DNA from: Butyriboletus loyo
Taxonomy: Eukaryota; Basidiomycota; Agaricomycetes; Boletales; Boletaceae
DNA length: 64,000 nt
Assembly (NCBI GenBank): GCA_038093515.1
Contig: JBBPSI010000052.1
Coordinates: 62,001 to 126,000, forward strand
Direction of reading: 5' to 3'
This document shows positions 1 through 11,788 of this stretch, piece after piece (position 1 is the stretch's first letter; every line of letters starts with the position of its first letter). A program made the position numbers and the translations under genes. The notes below the pieces were generated by a model. That model was not told where the DNA came from and did no database searches. It saw only the letters and a program-made list of their open reading frames with translations.

Positions 1-1
1 T

Positions 2-1045
2 CTGAGGAGCTACAGGTGCATCATCGAAGAGTATTTCAAAAACCAGTATTCATCTGACCAACGTTCAGTGATGCTGACTGCTCTGGCACTCGGAGCCAGA
101 GAATTAGTATCACTTCCCATCACTTCCCAAACTTTGCAACCGCTTACGACCCAACGGACCACTTTTCCGAGCAGAATGTTGCCGCCTGTAATGCATCAGA
201 AATACTTGGCCACAGGCTCCGACAATGCTCTCCAGCCTTTTCTTGAGGACATCACCAAAGCAGCTATTGACAGGAGCCAGGAAGTGACGGTCGACAAGGT
301 GCCTGAGGTCGTTCGGGAAAGACAGCTGCGGATTAAAAAACCCTCGAAGATCACCGAAGTAGTTTCAGCGAGTCACAAAAGCCCGGTTCCTTCGGCGCCA
401 TGTCCTCCGGGCGCAGTATCTTTCACGAATATCGCTGCTGAATGGTTCATTATGCCCCTCGTCAACCGGTTCTGGGTCTTCCTTCGAGACGAACAAACAC
501 GGGAGGAGCGGACTGCGCAGCGGGACATTCTATATCAATATCGCGGTGCCGGGACAGGTCTTATCTTAAACCCTCTTACCCTGTCGGCGTTTCTGAGCAC
601 CATGGCGATTCTCGTACACGCATCCCAGAATGCGCTGCAATGGCTTGCCCTTATTGCACCAAACACTCTGGAGCTGGCGGTCACCGTCGGGTCCAAGCAA
701 ATTACTAGGCCAGCGGGTGGGGACTTGGACGACGAGGATGGTTCGTCAAAAGGCAACAAAAGCAAGGAGGCTTCGGTCCTTACATCGGCTCTCAACCTGG
801 CACTGGTCGTTCTGGATGGCTGCATCGAGCTAGACGGTGGCCATTCGCTCGGCCTGGAGCACACCGCGCTATTGATCGGTACGGGAGAGTGGGCCGGCCA
901 GGTATTCAAGATGCTTGAAAGAGGTATTCAGGTCACAGGGGTAGGTGGGGTACATGAGGTCGAGCTACGAAGGGCTACCGCTGGTGTGCTTCTCAAGGTC
1001 GACCAAATTACTGCGAAATGGCGTCGCTCGATGGTGGATCAGTAA
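2..1045 (+). CDS. TEL2: TEL2 (telomere length regulation protein), C-terminal part, 5' truncated by window edge
   Basis: The reading frame is open from base 2, so the gene begins outside the window. TEL2/TELO2 is the scaffold of the TTT complex (with Tti1 and Tti2), which matures PIKK kinases such as Tor, ATM and ATR with Hsp90. The support is the conserved TEL2 region near the left end, where SSDQRSVMLTALALGARELV matches the family pattern around DQR and GARELA. Further on comes a helical stretch with FTNIAAEWFIMPLVNRFW and a conserved C-terminal part. A low-complexity Asp/Lys linker (about 720-775) is typical of the family. The frame ends in TAA at 1043-1045. A possible donor (GTAAGT at 1042) overlaps the stop, so a short extra exon cannot be excluded. 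No start codon is visible. Confidence 0.8.
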   Translation: MRSYRCIIEEYFKNQYSSDQRSVMLTALALGARELVSLPITSQTLQPLTTQRTTFPSRMLPPVMHQKYLATGSDNALQPFLEDITKAAIDRSQEVTVDKVPEVVRERQLRIKKPSKITEVVSASHKSPVPSAPCPPGAVSFTNIAAEWFIMPLVNRFWVFLRDEQTREERTAQRDILYQYRGAGTGLILNPLTLSAFLSTMAILVHASQNALQWLALIAPNTLELAVTVGSKQITRPAGGDLDDEDGSSKGNKSKEASVLTSALNLALVVLDGCIELDGGHSLGLEHTALLIGTGEWAGQVFKMLERGIQVTGVGGVHEVELRRATAGVLLKVDQITAKWRRSMVDQ

Positions 1046-1283
1046 GTCAGGGAACAAATGGTGCGTGATCTCAACATGATTTATGAAAAGCTTTGGGGTC
1101 TCAGAAACTTGCAGAGTGCAGCCATTATGTTCGCGGGTTCAGGATGGCGTACAGTGCCAACTAGCGAAGCCTTGAGGTAGTACATAGTTACCTACATTAG
1201 TGAACGTGGGAATATCTAGCCAGTTGTCAATGGATCAAGTATATAACTGCTCGTTCGCTGAGCCAGAGTCGGCGACCACACTC

Positions 1284-2287
1284 ATGTTCCCTGCCAAACT
1301 TTTGACGTCCACAGCTACTTTGCGGCCTACGGTGACTCGGAGGTGCATCTCTACATCACCTTCAAGGCGGTCAGATGCGCTTTTTGTGGTCGGTAACTTT
1401 TGCAACACGGATGCATTCTCTGCTCAATCATTCATACTAGCACCGGGACACCAAGTATAACAACCCAAAGGTGCGCCGCTCGCGTTTCGCGCCAAAGTAC
1501 CCATGTAAACGTCTTTGACCCTAGATACCGTTCGAATTTACCCCCAACAACTTGAAGAAGGCGGAAGAAATCATATCCCGGTATCCTCCACAGTACAAGA
1601 AAGCTGCCGTTATCCCCCTCCTCGATCTCGGTCAGCGGCAGCACGACGGATGGACAAGCATTAACGTCATGAACTACGTCGCAAAGCTCCTTGAGATGCC
1701 GCCCATGCGCGTCTATGAAGTTGCCACCTTTTACACCATGTTCAACCGGTGAGCCGACTTCTCACGGTCAAGTCCTTCGGGTCGTCACGTTAAGCATACA
1801 CCTAGCGAGCCGATTGGGAAGAATTTCGTTCAAGTTTGCACCACCACCCCGTGCATGTTGCGTGGATCAACGGAAATTCTCGACACTGTCTGTTCTCATC
1901 TTGGTGGGATTAAACCCGGAACAACGACCCAGGACGGCAAGTTTACCGTCATTGAGGTAGAGTGTCAGGGTGCTTGCAGCAATGCACCAATGATGGTTGT
2001 CAATGACGATTTTTATGTAGGTCACTAGAGTTGATATTAGACCATGTACTGATGACAAACATAGGAGGATCTCACCCAAGTAACTACGAAGAAGGTGCTT
2101 GATGCGTTTGCAAAAGGTGAAAAACCCAAACCTGGGCCACAGAGCGGGCGGCACACCAGTGAAAACTCTGCTGGATTGACTGCACTGACATCCAAGGTTT
2201 GTCAATGTGTCGATGCAGATCTATTTGCTCATTCGTTGTCCGCAGCCATATGGCCCAGGAGAGTTTTGTACCCCCGAGTTCAGTTAG
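1284..2287 (+). CDS. NDUFV2: NADH:ubiquinone oxidoreductase 24 kDa subunit (complex I, NDUFV2/NuoE)
   Basis: Matrix-arm subunit of mitochondrial complex I that carries the N1a [2Fe-2S] cluster. I read six exons: 1284-1388, 1441-1470, 1525-1748, 1806-2016, 2065-2196 and 2246-2287. They sum to 744 nt (247 aa) in frame, and all introns are GT-AG of about 48-57 nt. The N-terminus ([20 protein letters not shown]) is Arg/Ser/Thr-rich without acidic residues, as in a mitochondrial presequence. The thioredoxin-like fold follows, with [15 protein letters not shown]. Both cluster-ligand pairs are present: VCTTTPCML (C-x4-C) and [11 protein letters not shown] (C-x3-C). The C-terminus keeps KPGPQSGR and GLTALTSK, the usual family tail. 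The gene is tail-to-tail with the bestrophin gene, whose stop lies 117 bp away. Length and motifs are normal, and the enzyme looks functional. Confidence 0.93.
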
Positions 2288-2403
2288 ACTTTCTCAATCC
2301 ACACCATGATTTCTTGGGGGTGACGGATGCAGTCCAGTGTAAAAATTTAAATCAATGAAACCACTCAAGTGGGACAGTCAGTAATACCAAGGCAACAAAC
2401 ATG

Positions 2404-4286
2404 TCAATCATCCCCCTCCCCGTCATCAAACTCGCTTGCACCGTGACCACCTTCTGCCAGTCTCTCAATTATATATCTGTGCCAGGCAAAACAAGATAAA
2501 TTAGATATCGGGGCTCATGCACTATTGACGTGTACTTACTCCACCTCTTCTTTCAGATCGTCGCAGTAGGTATCTGCTCCCGTTTAAGTAAGATAGCTTT
2601 GCCCACCTTGAGGCACACTCACCAAGGGGTAAATCCTGCGGGTCATAACCTATTGGTCCGCGCCTGTTAATAAGATATATACAAGACAATATCTGGAATA
2701 TGCTCACCGAAGGGCATTTCAATTTCGTCCGCGATCCCTTCAATGCCCATCAATGTGAATGCGACTACAGTAACGATTGGGATTGTCCTCCAACCCAAGT
2801 CATTCATGAGAGTGAGAGGGAGAGCAAAAAGGTACAACGTCACACATTGTTTGAGGTGGATTCCGTCTACCAATGTATGGTTAGATGAGAACGTGGCAAG
2901 ACGTGATGCAAGAAACCAACAGGAAGAAGGGATGGGCGAATTAGCAATCCGTTCCATAGACGTCATCTGGTCGACCATAGACTGAACCCTGCCGAGATGT
3001 CTTCAGCATCCAACAAATCGACGGAGGAAAGTAACTCGCAATCCATTAATCGCATTGGTCCCTTGAACATAGAAGTATGTTTAAGCCCAGTGCGCATAGA
3101 GTCAAGGACTACTCTTACCTGCAGGGCCAACTGTCTCCAGCAAACCTTCCCGTTTGAATCTGAATATGGCGCTCGTAATTTCATGGGCGATACTAGAAGA
3201 AAATGTATGAACCGGGAATGAAGGAGGGCGATAACTTCTTAGAAATACAAACATTAAAGGAAGTGGTATCGATATGCGATCAGCATATGGGTGGAACTCG
3301 ACAGTTTGGTGAGAATCGCTAAGAAGAGGTGTGGTGGGATGAGGAGTATGTGCTTGTGGATTTGTGCTCTTGCTGCGTTTCCGCTTAACCCTCTTTGTAG
3401 CATCCACGGAACGTCTGTCATTAATGCTGGTATCTGAAGTAGAACCTTGCGTCGCTGCATAAGACAGTACGGAAGGATGGCCGTGTTTTGTGGTATAGCC
3501 TAAATCGCCGTGTAAAGAGAAATGAGGTGGCAGAACCCTGGCCAGGTCACCGTGATGCGCTCCATCTTCTCCGCGAAGATAGTGCTTTACTGCATAGACA
3601 AAGCCAAGACAATACTGGAGTATCTCGATCTTCTGACGTTTAACCTCGGCGTGAGTGGGTTTCAAGTTTGGGATTCTGGCTTGGGTGTTGACCGCGCCGT
3701 TCTCATTAAGAGGAAGGGCAACGTGGACCCAGATCATGCGAGACAGATTGCGAACCTAAGAGTGTGTTGGTATGAGATGGATGATAAATGTCGCACGCAA
3801 TATCGTACGTTAGCTGTGAGAGTTGAAAAACATTTCCTGCCTTCCCAGTAACGATCGTAAGAAGTGCTATGGGTGCGTTAGAGTTCTTCACGCGTCGATC
3901 AATGCGCCTCCAACTGTTAGACATACCCATTTCTGATGCAAGTAGCGTTCAATTTCCATGACAGGTAGACGAGAGATACTGCGACTCACCGGAATACCAG
4001 AATGAGGCCAACCTTTTGAAAATTCAGTCTACGTCGAGAATGCTATCTAGCCACTGCTCACCACAACGGAAAGTAAAGGAATCACTGAATTCGTGAGCTC
4101 GACTTGATTGCCCTGCGACCGTGCAAACGCAATTATTACGGAGAAAACCGTGACCGTGAAGACGGGGCCGAAAATACGTGGTATTATCTATGTACACGTC
4201 TACCTTGAACGCGTGAAAACGCCAAGAATGTGAACTACTCGACGCACACTGCCTTTCACCCGCAGGACGTCCGGTAACCAGGAGTA
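2404..4286 (-). CDS. Bestrophin-like (UPF0187) anion channel; first exon unresolved
   Basis: Multi-pass membrane protein of the bestrophin/RFP-TM family of Cl-/anion channels. Many small exons can be read along the minus strand. They give, in order, SWLPDVLRVKGS, IIPRIFGPVFTVTVFS, PLLSVVVGLILVFR, TSYDRYWEGRK, RNLSRMIWVHVALP, a Ser/Lys/His-rich loop insert (about 3290-3480), FRFKREGLLETVGPA, GIHLKQCVTLYLFALPLTL, and then DLGWRTIPIVTVVAFTLMGI with EIEMPFG and YDPQDLPLD. These are the family's conserved transmembrane and cytosolic blocks. The last exon ends in an acidic tail at TGA (2404-2406). The long Ser/Lys-rich loop is less common. The exon at 4286 needs an upstream start exon. A candidate ATG at 4396-4398 does not join it in phase, so the N-terminus is open. 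Confidence 0.82.
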
Positions 4287-4398
4287 CTGGAATGGTTATT
4301 CAGGGTGTTAAACATTGACGACCCAAAAACGTGGGCCAAGCCAAAAAAAAAAACTAACCTTTCGCAGGTGCTGTCTTTTGATTCTTGGCTGCCAACAT

Positions 4399-4842
4399 CA
4401 AAGGATCATTGTCATCAAGGACCAAGCTTCTAGCCTCTCAGTGGATGGATGCTATACCTTCAGCGAGGCTAGAGCGTGACTTGCACTTCTGCGAGGTTCC
4501 ATCGTTGCTTGAAGCCAGAAACTAGAAGAAGACTAGGCCTGAGAGTCTTGCAAGGCTGACTTCTACTGAAACCTCCAATGAAAATCCCGGTGGACTCGTA
4601 GTCAGGAACAAAAGACGGTCCAAAACGGACCGTCGCTATACCACGCGGATACAGTCTATGATTAGGTACTAAACACGCCCATACAATTACTACGAATCCT
4701 CGAATATGTTATCCGAACCAGGCCTAAAGCTACAGTATACTCTAAACAGGACATGCGAGGATGACATGAAAAACCGTAAAACACTGATACAAGGTATTCT
4801 TGCCGAGACGTTTGGTGTCGTGAATGATCGTCGATTGATAAT
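4399..4842. other. Intergenic stretch, bestrophin 5' side / TEA factor 3' side
   Basis: Contains no recognisable protein. The minus-strand frame around 4400-4430 stays open for a short distance and may hold the missing first exon of the bestrophin gene, but I could not join it in phase. The remainder should carry the 3' UTR of the TEA-domain gene. Confidence 0.4.
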
Positions 4843-6398
4843 CTAAGGAGGACTCGGAGCTGACGTGTGGCCGTCAGAGTGAATATTGGAGTGAACGTAT
4901 GAGGTCGGGTATACGGGTGTAGGTCTGATCACGAGAGGCGACGAAGGAGTTTCGAACGATTCTGGTATGGCCTGTCCGAGGAAATCGATCGTACTCTCGT
5001 TTAAAACGCTCTCAGACATGGCCATGGGACTGGTAACCGCATACGAGTAAGAAATTCCTCTGGGAACTTGTGATACTTCGCTTTCAGACGGAGAGCTATG
5101 AGATCCAGGGGAGTCGAGCCTCATTTCCGGACATGTAGGATTGTAATGGTACATTGGGGGATACCGAAGGCGGAGCTCGCCAAAGGTGCCTTCCCGGTGG
5201 CCAAGAATGTCGGGATTTTGTGGCCATATCCAATCAGATGCGAGACCAGGGTCGGGTCGTTGTTTTTCTGGTGGGATCAATTGAGGGGGATGGAACCCCG
5301 TATGAAACGTTTGTTGCGCCAAGGTGAGCGGAGAATTGCAGGGAATACCATCCATTAGGCCATCGTGAGAAATCCACTGGTTTGTCGGTTGGAATCCAGG
5401 AGAGTGGGCGGCACGAGAAAAATGCGTTGTTGAACCCGACTCCACTTGTCGACCCTGTATAGGAAACTTTGAAGCAAGACAACGCATTGATATCGAGAAT
5501 GCGGATGTATTGAATGCCGAGCCGGCCCGAAAACCTCCATTTATCGCGTCTTTGAACAGTAACGGGTCTTGAAGCTCGGAAAGGTAGTCATTATCGGAAG
5601 GGTGCAGGGTACCCGCCGGGTATTGTTGTGGGGAAAGAAACTCTTGAGGGAAAAAAAAGGAAGGTTGATTGTGGAAATTTGTCGAGACATCAAGCGCGTT
5701 GCATGGACCGTCATTGAGGGATGATGCTTCCGAAGCGTAGGAGAACATAGAAGAGCTATCGGCGCTGGCATCCGTATTCTGGAGATTGACAGCAAGGTCG
5801 AAATCGCTTTTGAGGTGACGCGTGCTAAAAGAAATGTTTGCGAAGATATCTTGAGAGGATATAGCTACGGGTTGTGGTGCAGAACAATGTTCCAAGGGAG
5901 GCTGAGAACGTTCCGAAAAGAGTGGGCGCACTGAAGAACAAATTAAGAGATGCAACTTGGGACGAGTATAATACAAGACAAACTGGCAGGGTTGTCCTTA
6001 TGGATTTTTTTTAGTCTCTGGAGGTGACTGGAGACCTGCTTCCTGGAACGATTCTTTCCAGTTTTCTCCAGAATATAGGATTGTATAAGCTGGCAGCGTC
6101 CAAATGACTTGGCTCGGTTGCCATTCGATAGATGTTCATTTTCGTGCGTAGATACCCGGTAGTATTTGAGACGCCGTTTGCCCATTGGTGGGTACAGGGC
6201 AACAGCTAATCATTATCGCAGAATGGAAGATCACTAAAGAAAGAAGAACAGACCTTCCATGAATGCGGCGTGCACGTCCTCGGGCCATACATCCTCGTAT
6301 CTTGATTGCTTGAGCTTTCCAGCACCCGGGACTGAGCTGTTGTCTGGGATGTCGTCCGTTGGAATAGCCGGCTTTATGTCTACCTCGGGTGATTCCAT
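4843..6398 (-). CDS. TEA/ATTS-domain transcription factor (TEC1/AbaA/TEAD family)
   Basis: DNA-binding regulator of the TEA family, which in ascomycetes includes AbaA (conidiation) and Tec1 (filamentation). Three exons, 6254-6398, 5984-6205 and 4843-5930, sum to 1455 nt (484 aa) in frame. The TEA domain spans about residues 38-122. It starts at VWPEDVHAAFMEAVALYPP, passes through MGKRRLKYYRVSTHENEHLS, and ends with the recognition helix LEKTGKNRSRKQVSSHLQRL, which is nearly identical to the family consensus RTRKQVSSHIQ. The remaining 360 residues are Ser/Pro/His-rich and look disordered, as in fungal members; no YAP/Vgll-type binding fold could be recognised. The start is the ATG at 6398, directly preceding the domain. 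It is divergent from the putative meiotic gene at 6668 and shares a 269 bp promoter region with it. Confidence 0.9.
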
Positions 6399-6667
6399 CT
6401 AGAATAAAGTAGTGCAAGGGGGGGGTGGGTTACCTAGGGAAAGGTCGCTCTAGTTCACAATCGATGCAAGCATCACGATGATACGCGTTATATCCTTTGG
6501 AACTCTGCGAGTGGTCACATGACTAAAATCACTGATCACGTGGTGGCATAGGTCCGATAACGTGACTTGGGCGCAAGTGTCAGCATTGTTAGGCAAGTAA
6601 ATTCATCTATTCATTCGAACGTTCATTCATGCACGCACGCAGTAAACCTTTGAAGAAGCTGTTTGAC
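6399..6667. promoter_or_regulatory. Shared divergent promoter region (TEA factor / putative axis gene)
   Basis: Short intergenic region between two start codons facing away from each other. It contains an ATTCAT-rich patch at about 6600-6632 (CATTCA/CATTCG variants) and a G-run at 6418-6427. The variants do not match the TEA consensus CATTCY, so autoregulation is not supported by the sequence. Confidence 0.4.
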
Positions 6668-9600
6668 ATGCCAAGCGTCCCAGAAGCTATTAACGCACTC
6701 AGAGCAGCCTTACACAAGAAAGGTGTCGAAAGTCATATACATGATGCGTTCAATCACCTTGCATCTTGTCTGGTACTTTTGGTATGCGTGCGTGAATGGT
6801 CATGATCTATATCTGATCAACTATTCTGTGTAGAATTCCTCGTCCCCTTCGGTACAGATGATACGAAAACTTTGCACTGTGCTCCGCAAGCCACTTCTTC
6901 CACTATACAATGCTTGCCTTCAGCCAGCATTGCAACTTTCTTCTTCTGTCCTCTCTACAGTATTGGAAAAACTTTGTGATGCGCACAATGTTGAAGACGA
7001 GAGGTTGCGCGCAGCATGGGATGCGACTGCAGAGGTCATCTTGTCCGGCGTCCTTGTAAGATTGCGGCAGAGTGGCCACAAACATGGTCAACTAACGTCC
7101 TCTGCAGGATTTCCTGGAACAGAAAGATGGTAGTGCGTATATCTCTCGTTTTTTGGGACCAGCATTGCTTAGAGGAACCAGGCAATGTCGAATTTGATGG
7201 TGCAGCTTGGGAGCTTTTGTATCGCATTATTTGCGAATTCTTCCTCCCTGATTCCGATCGAGGACTGCCAGTACTCAGCATACCGCTTCGCTTATCAGTG
7301 AGCGGATTATTTCTGCAAAAAGTTGCATATATGCGCTAGGTTCTTGATCTAAGTGACTGTTACCAGGCGTACAATACGTTGACGGAAACTGCCTCCGGGA
7401 AAATAACTATTCAGAACGCGCTTCGTCACAGTGCTGTTTTGGGCGGGTAACATCTAGTCTTTTTTTCTGTGTATACTTCAAATCTGAATGTTTCCTTGAC
7501 AGTGAACGGCTTGGGTCTGTTATATCCAGAACCAGAGGTAGTGGTCACCTACCTTCTCAATTATAGGTTGGTGCTCACGGCCTTTCGTACCAGATTACCT
7601 GCTCCTCGAGGCGCTCTTGATGTTATTTGCTCGACTCCTTCCCCCTATCCATAATACTTCCCAAGGAAAGTTTAGAAGGGTCAAGTTCGTGAAAGAAGTT
7701 CTGGGTTCCCCGAAGCTGTTCAAATGCAGTGCAGAATTGCTTGATATAATGCAAGCGACATCCGGCACGCACTGGGATGATGTTGCTGCTCAGATCATCG
7801 ATGCTCTTGCAAGGAGTGATATTACTTAGTCAGTGGATGATTCAGAGAGGCTCCAACACTAATACATCTACTGCCAGTCCACAACCCTTTTCCATTGACG
7901 AGATAGACGTCTGTGGACGTGTCTTCCCACAGCCACTTGCAACCGACAGACTGATCATGGACAAACAATTTTTCCTTGCCAATATCATTGCAGAAAATGT
8001 ACGCTTTGTTACCTCTGATCGTTTTTTAATCTCACAATCTTTTCTCGATAGGATGACCTATGTGAGAGCCTGCAAGTGCCGTACTCCCACATCCGCACAA
8101 TCACACTCGATAACTCAGAGCAAAATGTCCCAGAAGGAAGCGTATTGATTATGGTTTATCTGACATCTCTACCGTTAGTTGCTAATGTCGAAATGAAGAG
8201 CCCCGGTGGAAGCCACTTCTACGCAAAATTTCTGCTGCATAATGATACTGTGGGCAGGTTTATGGAAGCGTTACGGCGACGTGGTGTGGTAAGAATATTA
8301 ATTGCAGGACAAGTACCCTGTTCATTGGTCGCAGGGAAAATTGAACTTTTTAAATCCATTGACGAGAAAGCGCAAAGGTATCTCGATTGGTTCGGGGTTT
8401 AAATTCGTAGACGACAGTTCCCCAATACCTCCAACCGCGAGTTTTGAGGGTAAAGTCCAACACGTTAACCAAGGTAAAATCCAGCGCCCGATAACTTTGT
8501 TCTCTTTGACGAAACTAGCTCTACAGTTTACAAAACAGATATCGAAGACTTGACCACGTCCGAGGCCGTCCCGGCGCCCCACGCTGGAGATGCGGGCCCA
8601 AGTCCCACGCCCAATCCGAAGCCTGCGTTTAAGGACAAAAATCTAATCCCAGAAGTGCTTGAGTCTGCAGTGGCCGAAGACGTCCCCGCCGGTTTACAAA
8701 GCGCCAGATTGTTCGCACCTGCCAATGAAACTTTAAACCCCATCCAGAATATTACATTGCCTTTCTCTCCGGGGAATTCGACCCGAGCAATACGATTGTT
8801 TGGCAACAACGATGAACTCTCAGAAATTTCCGAATTCGAACCCGATAACGATACGGTCGTCGAGCAAGCGGCAACCAGAGTATCTACATCTTGCAATCAC
8901 GGATTGAAACCAACACGATACCAGATCGATCGCACGCGGATGAATCGAAGTTTCAGCGCTACCTCCGCTGTGGAAATCAAAAAATCCTCTGAGTCCGTCT
9001 CTAAAATCGGAGATGGAGTCGCTCAAAAATCACCTGAAACTGGGAAACCACCGTTGACCTCGGATTCCCCGGTATTTGGCTCGTCATCTAGCACCCAGAT
9101 CAATGTTTCTCCAAAGCCACTGTCGAATGTTGATACTCTTTTTACTACGACTGGAACCGAAGTCAATGATGGTCTATATGTCATTTCGCAGGATGTCATT
9201 GGCACAGACAAGCTCAAGAAACCGAGTGTCGATGGATGCGGGCCCTTCGACACCGAACTTATCATCGCCCCGGCAGGGAAGCCCCCGACAGGCTTCAGTT
9301 CCGTAGAAGACCTCAGACAACATTCCGGGCGCTTCACCCCATTCTCTGGTGCTAACCGGAAAGGACATTCCCGTATCGAGATCACGAAGGACACAAGCGT
9401 CCCGCTAAAGGTTGCTGGAAGCCGCCGAAAGAGGGAGATCATCGATTCTTCAAGCAAGGCCGCCATCGAAGTTGACAATGAATCCACACCTCTTCGCAAG
9501 AAGAGCCGCGATGATAGACTTGGGATGAAGGAGGATAAGGTCAAATCTAACGAGACTTCGCTAGTTGCCACTGCTGTTCCTGGGGTAAAGAGATACATAA

Positions 9601-11537
9601 AGACGACCAAAGGATCCCCTGTTGGTATTGGGCCGACGGTCGATTTTGACGAACTCCCAGAACTCAGGCCAACCCGCCAAGGGACTCGCAGATCATCGAG
9701 GATCAAAAAGAGGCAGACGACAGTGACAGGAGGAACTCGAGCGAACGTTATGCGTGGCAAGACTCAAAAAGAGAAACCAGCAGACGGCCAGTCAACTTGT
9801 GGTATGGAACGTAAGAAGCTGGCCACCGCTCCTCTGCAAGATACCGGCGCTTTGATCAGTCACTGCTCACCATCAATCCTCAGTTCACGCCCCATACCAA
9901 TTCTGAGTAGGGAATCCCCTTCTCCGAAGACCAGCAATGATGTAGTAAGTAATGCCTCTTTCACTCATGCGACATCGAAATGGACATTCGCTATTCCATA
10001 GCCTTTAGTGGAGGTGAGGAGTGCCGAAAATATCTCTTCAGAGACGAGCCTACCTCGAGAAATGCTGAAGGTCAGTTTTTCGGGTTCGCATCTGACATCA
10101 GGAAATGATTGTTTGTAGATTAATAACACCCTCCCTTGCGAAATGAGCCAACCGGTCAAAGAGCCACGGGCGGACCTTGAATTCATCCAACAAACCTCAG
10201 ATGCGATGCAAGTTGCAGAGGAGCAATCTCGTGCCGAAACCGAAGAGACCATGGATGATCGACACCTTGTGTCTGACCTACGCATCCTAGGCAACGATAT
10301 TAGCCGGGTTCAGGAAGACGTTGGATACTCGGTCTCCTTGATGGAGGGCAAGGGCCAGGTAATTAACCTGGCTTTATTGTAACAAACTAAATTCTTATCA
10401 TTGACCAGCCATCCCGACCGATCATGGAATCGACACCTCGAACGGAAAATGTCACCATTGATCTCACTATTGACAGCTCTCCAGCTCGGGGGAGGAGTGA
10501 GCTCCACAAGGCGTCCGTTGATCTTATGTGCTCAGGGGCGGACATTCAAACGGAGACCAGGACTTCCGACCAATCCGATTGCGTCGCTATGGAAGAACCT
10601 GCCGTTGTTTCATCCACTCGACATAGACGCCGAAGCGTTACCTTTGCATCTCCTATCGAGTACGTGTTGGACAAAAAAGTTAGATCCAAGATGCAGGTCA
10701 GTTCATCGAGGTCAGTCGCGTGTTCTTTCCTTGCAGGAACGGGAAACCAAAACGTAGATCCCCCGGCGAAGCCGTCGGTCTCCTTCACCCTTCGAGAATA
10801 ATATACATTCTCCCGTCAGGATACTGGCAGGAACCGTGAACGTGAATCACCGCAGATCACCTGATCATATCGCCCCGCGGGCTACATTACAAAACCCGAA
10901 GTCATCACAGGGTAACAATTGTTCTTGTGGTACACTGCGACAATGACCCGACCTACAGCCCATACCAAAGCCTCACTGCACAATCAAATTGCTGACGAGG
11001 TTGGAATTCAAGATATCGTGGTGGTAAGTGTTTCTGTGCTCTCTCATTCACCTGATTAAGCCGGCATCTCACAGGTACTCAATGAAATCCAAGCTGTACT
11101 TGGCCGGTCATTTGGGTTGTACTTTGGCATGGCTGATCAGATCACCAGGTGATTATCAAAGGTATCTCTGATAAATTCAGGAACATCAAAAAAGACATCC
11201 AGCATGGTCGAGATGAACTTTACCGCCAAGTCCTCAATGAACTACAAGGCATGGCCGTCGAGAAGTAAAATCTTCACCTTTTTCAGTCGACACCTTGACA
11301 ATCATCCTTCGTAGTGCAAAATATTTCAATGGACTGGTGCGCCTCGAGGAAGATTACTACAAGAATGGCAAAGCTCTCACTCGCTGCTGGGAAGAGCTCA
11401 TCGACTGCAACGACGCTACTGCAATACAATTTCAAAATACTTTGAAGGAACATGATCAGAATGTATCCGCGAGGACATTTCCGAAGTCGCTTCTTCCCCT
11501 GCAACCGGACTTTCTTCGCCGTCACGCGAATGCCTGA
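6668..11537 (+). CDS. Putative meiotic chromosome-axis core protein (Red1/SYCP2/ASY3-like architecture)
   Basis: Large gene with at least a dozen short introns. The ATG at 6668 opens a helical, armadillo-like region (MPSVPEAINALRAALHKKGV, then exons with AAWDATAEVILSGVL, AAWELLYRIICEFFLP, LLLEALLMLFARLLPP and RRVKFVKEVLGSPKLF). A beta-rich segment with VPYSHIRTITLD and VYLTSLPLVANVEMK follows. Then comes a roughly 480-residue disordered, Ser/Thr-rich region (8550-10001) with basic patches such as TRRSSRIKKRQ. The C-terminus is a predicted coiled coil: QDIVVVLNEIQAVL, RNIKKDIQHGRDELYRQVLN, then NAKYFNGLVRLEEDYYKNG, read across three joined exons. This order of helical/ARM, SLD/PH-like fold, disordered linker and C-terminal coiled coil is that of Red1, SYCP2 and ASY3. 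The identification rests on architecture and local resemblance, not on a strong motif. The splice path 10757-11300 is the least certain part. Confidence 0.42.
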
Positions 11538-11788
11538 TAATCAGCGATCGAACACACAGGACGATGGCAAACAGTAGACAGTAAAAGTTGGCTGACTGCG
11601 AGGGGTTACGTGAGCGTGTGTACGACGAGGATGGATACTACCGACGCTAGTGCATTATGTATGACAGTAGAGCGAGAGAATTGACAAAGTTGCTTTGCGA
11701 TTTGAACATTGGAACAGACTCGGCTCTTCAACATTGTCAACGTTCAACTCGCGATACGAAAGGCAGCGTTCAAGTTGGTAGATGGCCA

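Noticed and set aside
9023..9760. 245-codon minus-strand open frame
   Set aside because: It is antisense to the long disordered exon of the putative axis gene; codon content is mirror-like and no domain is seen.
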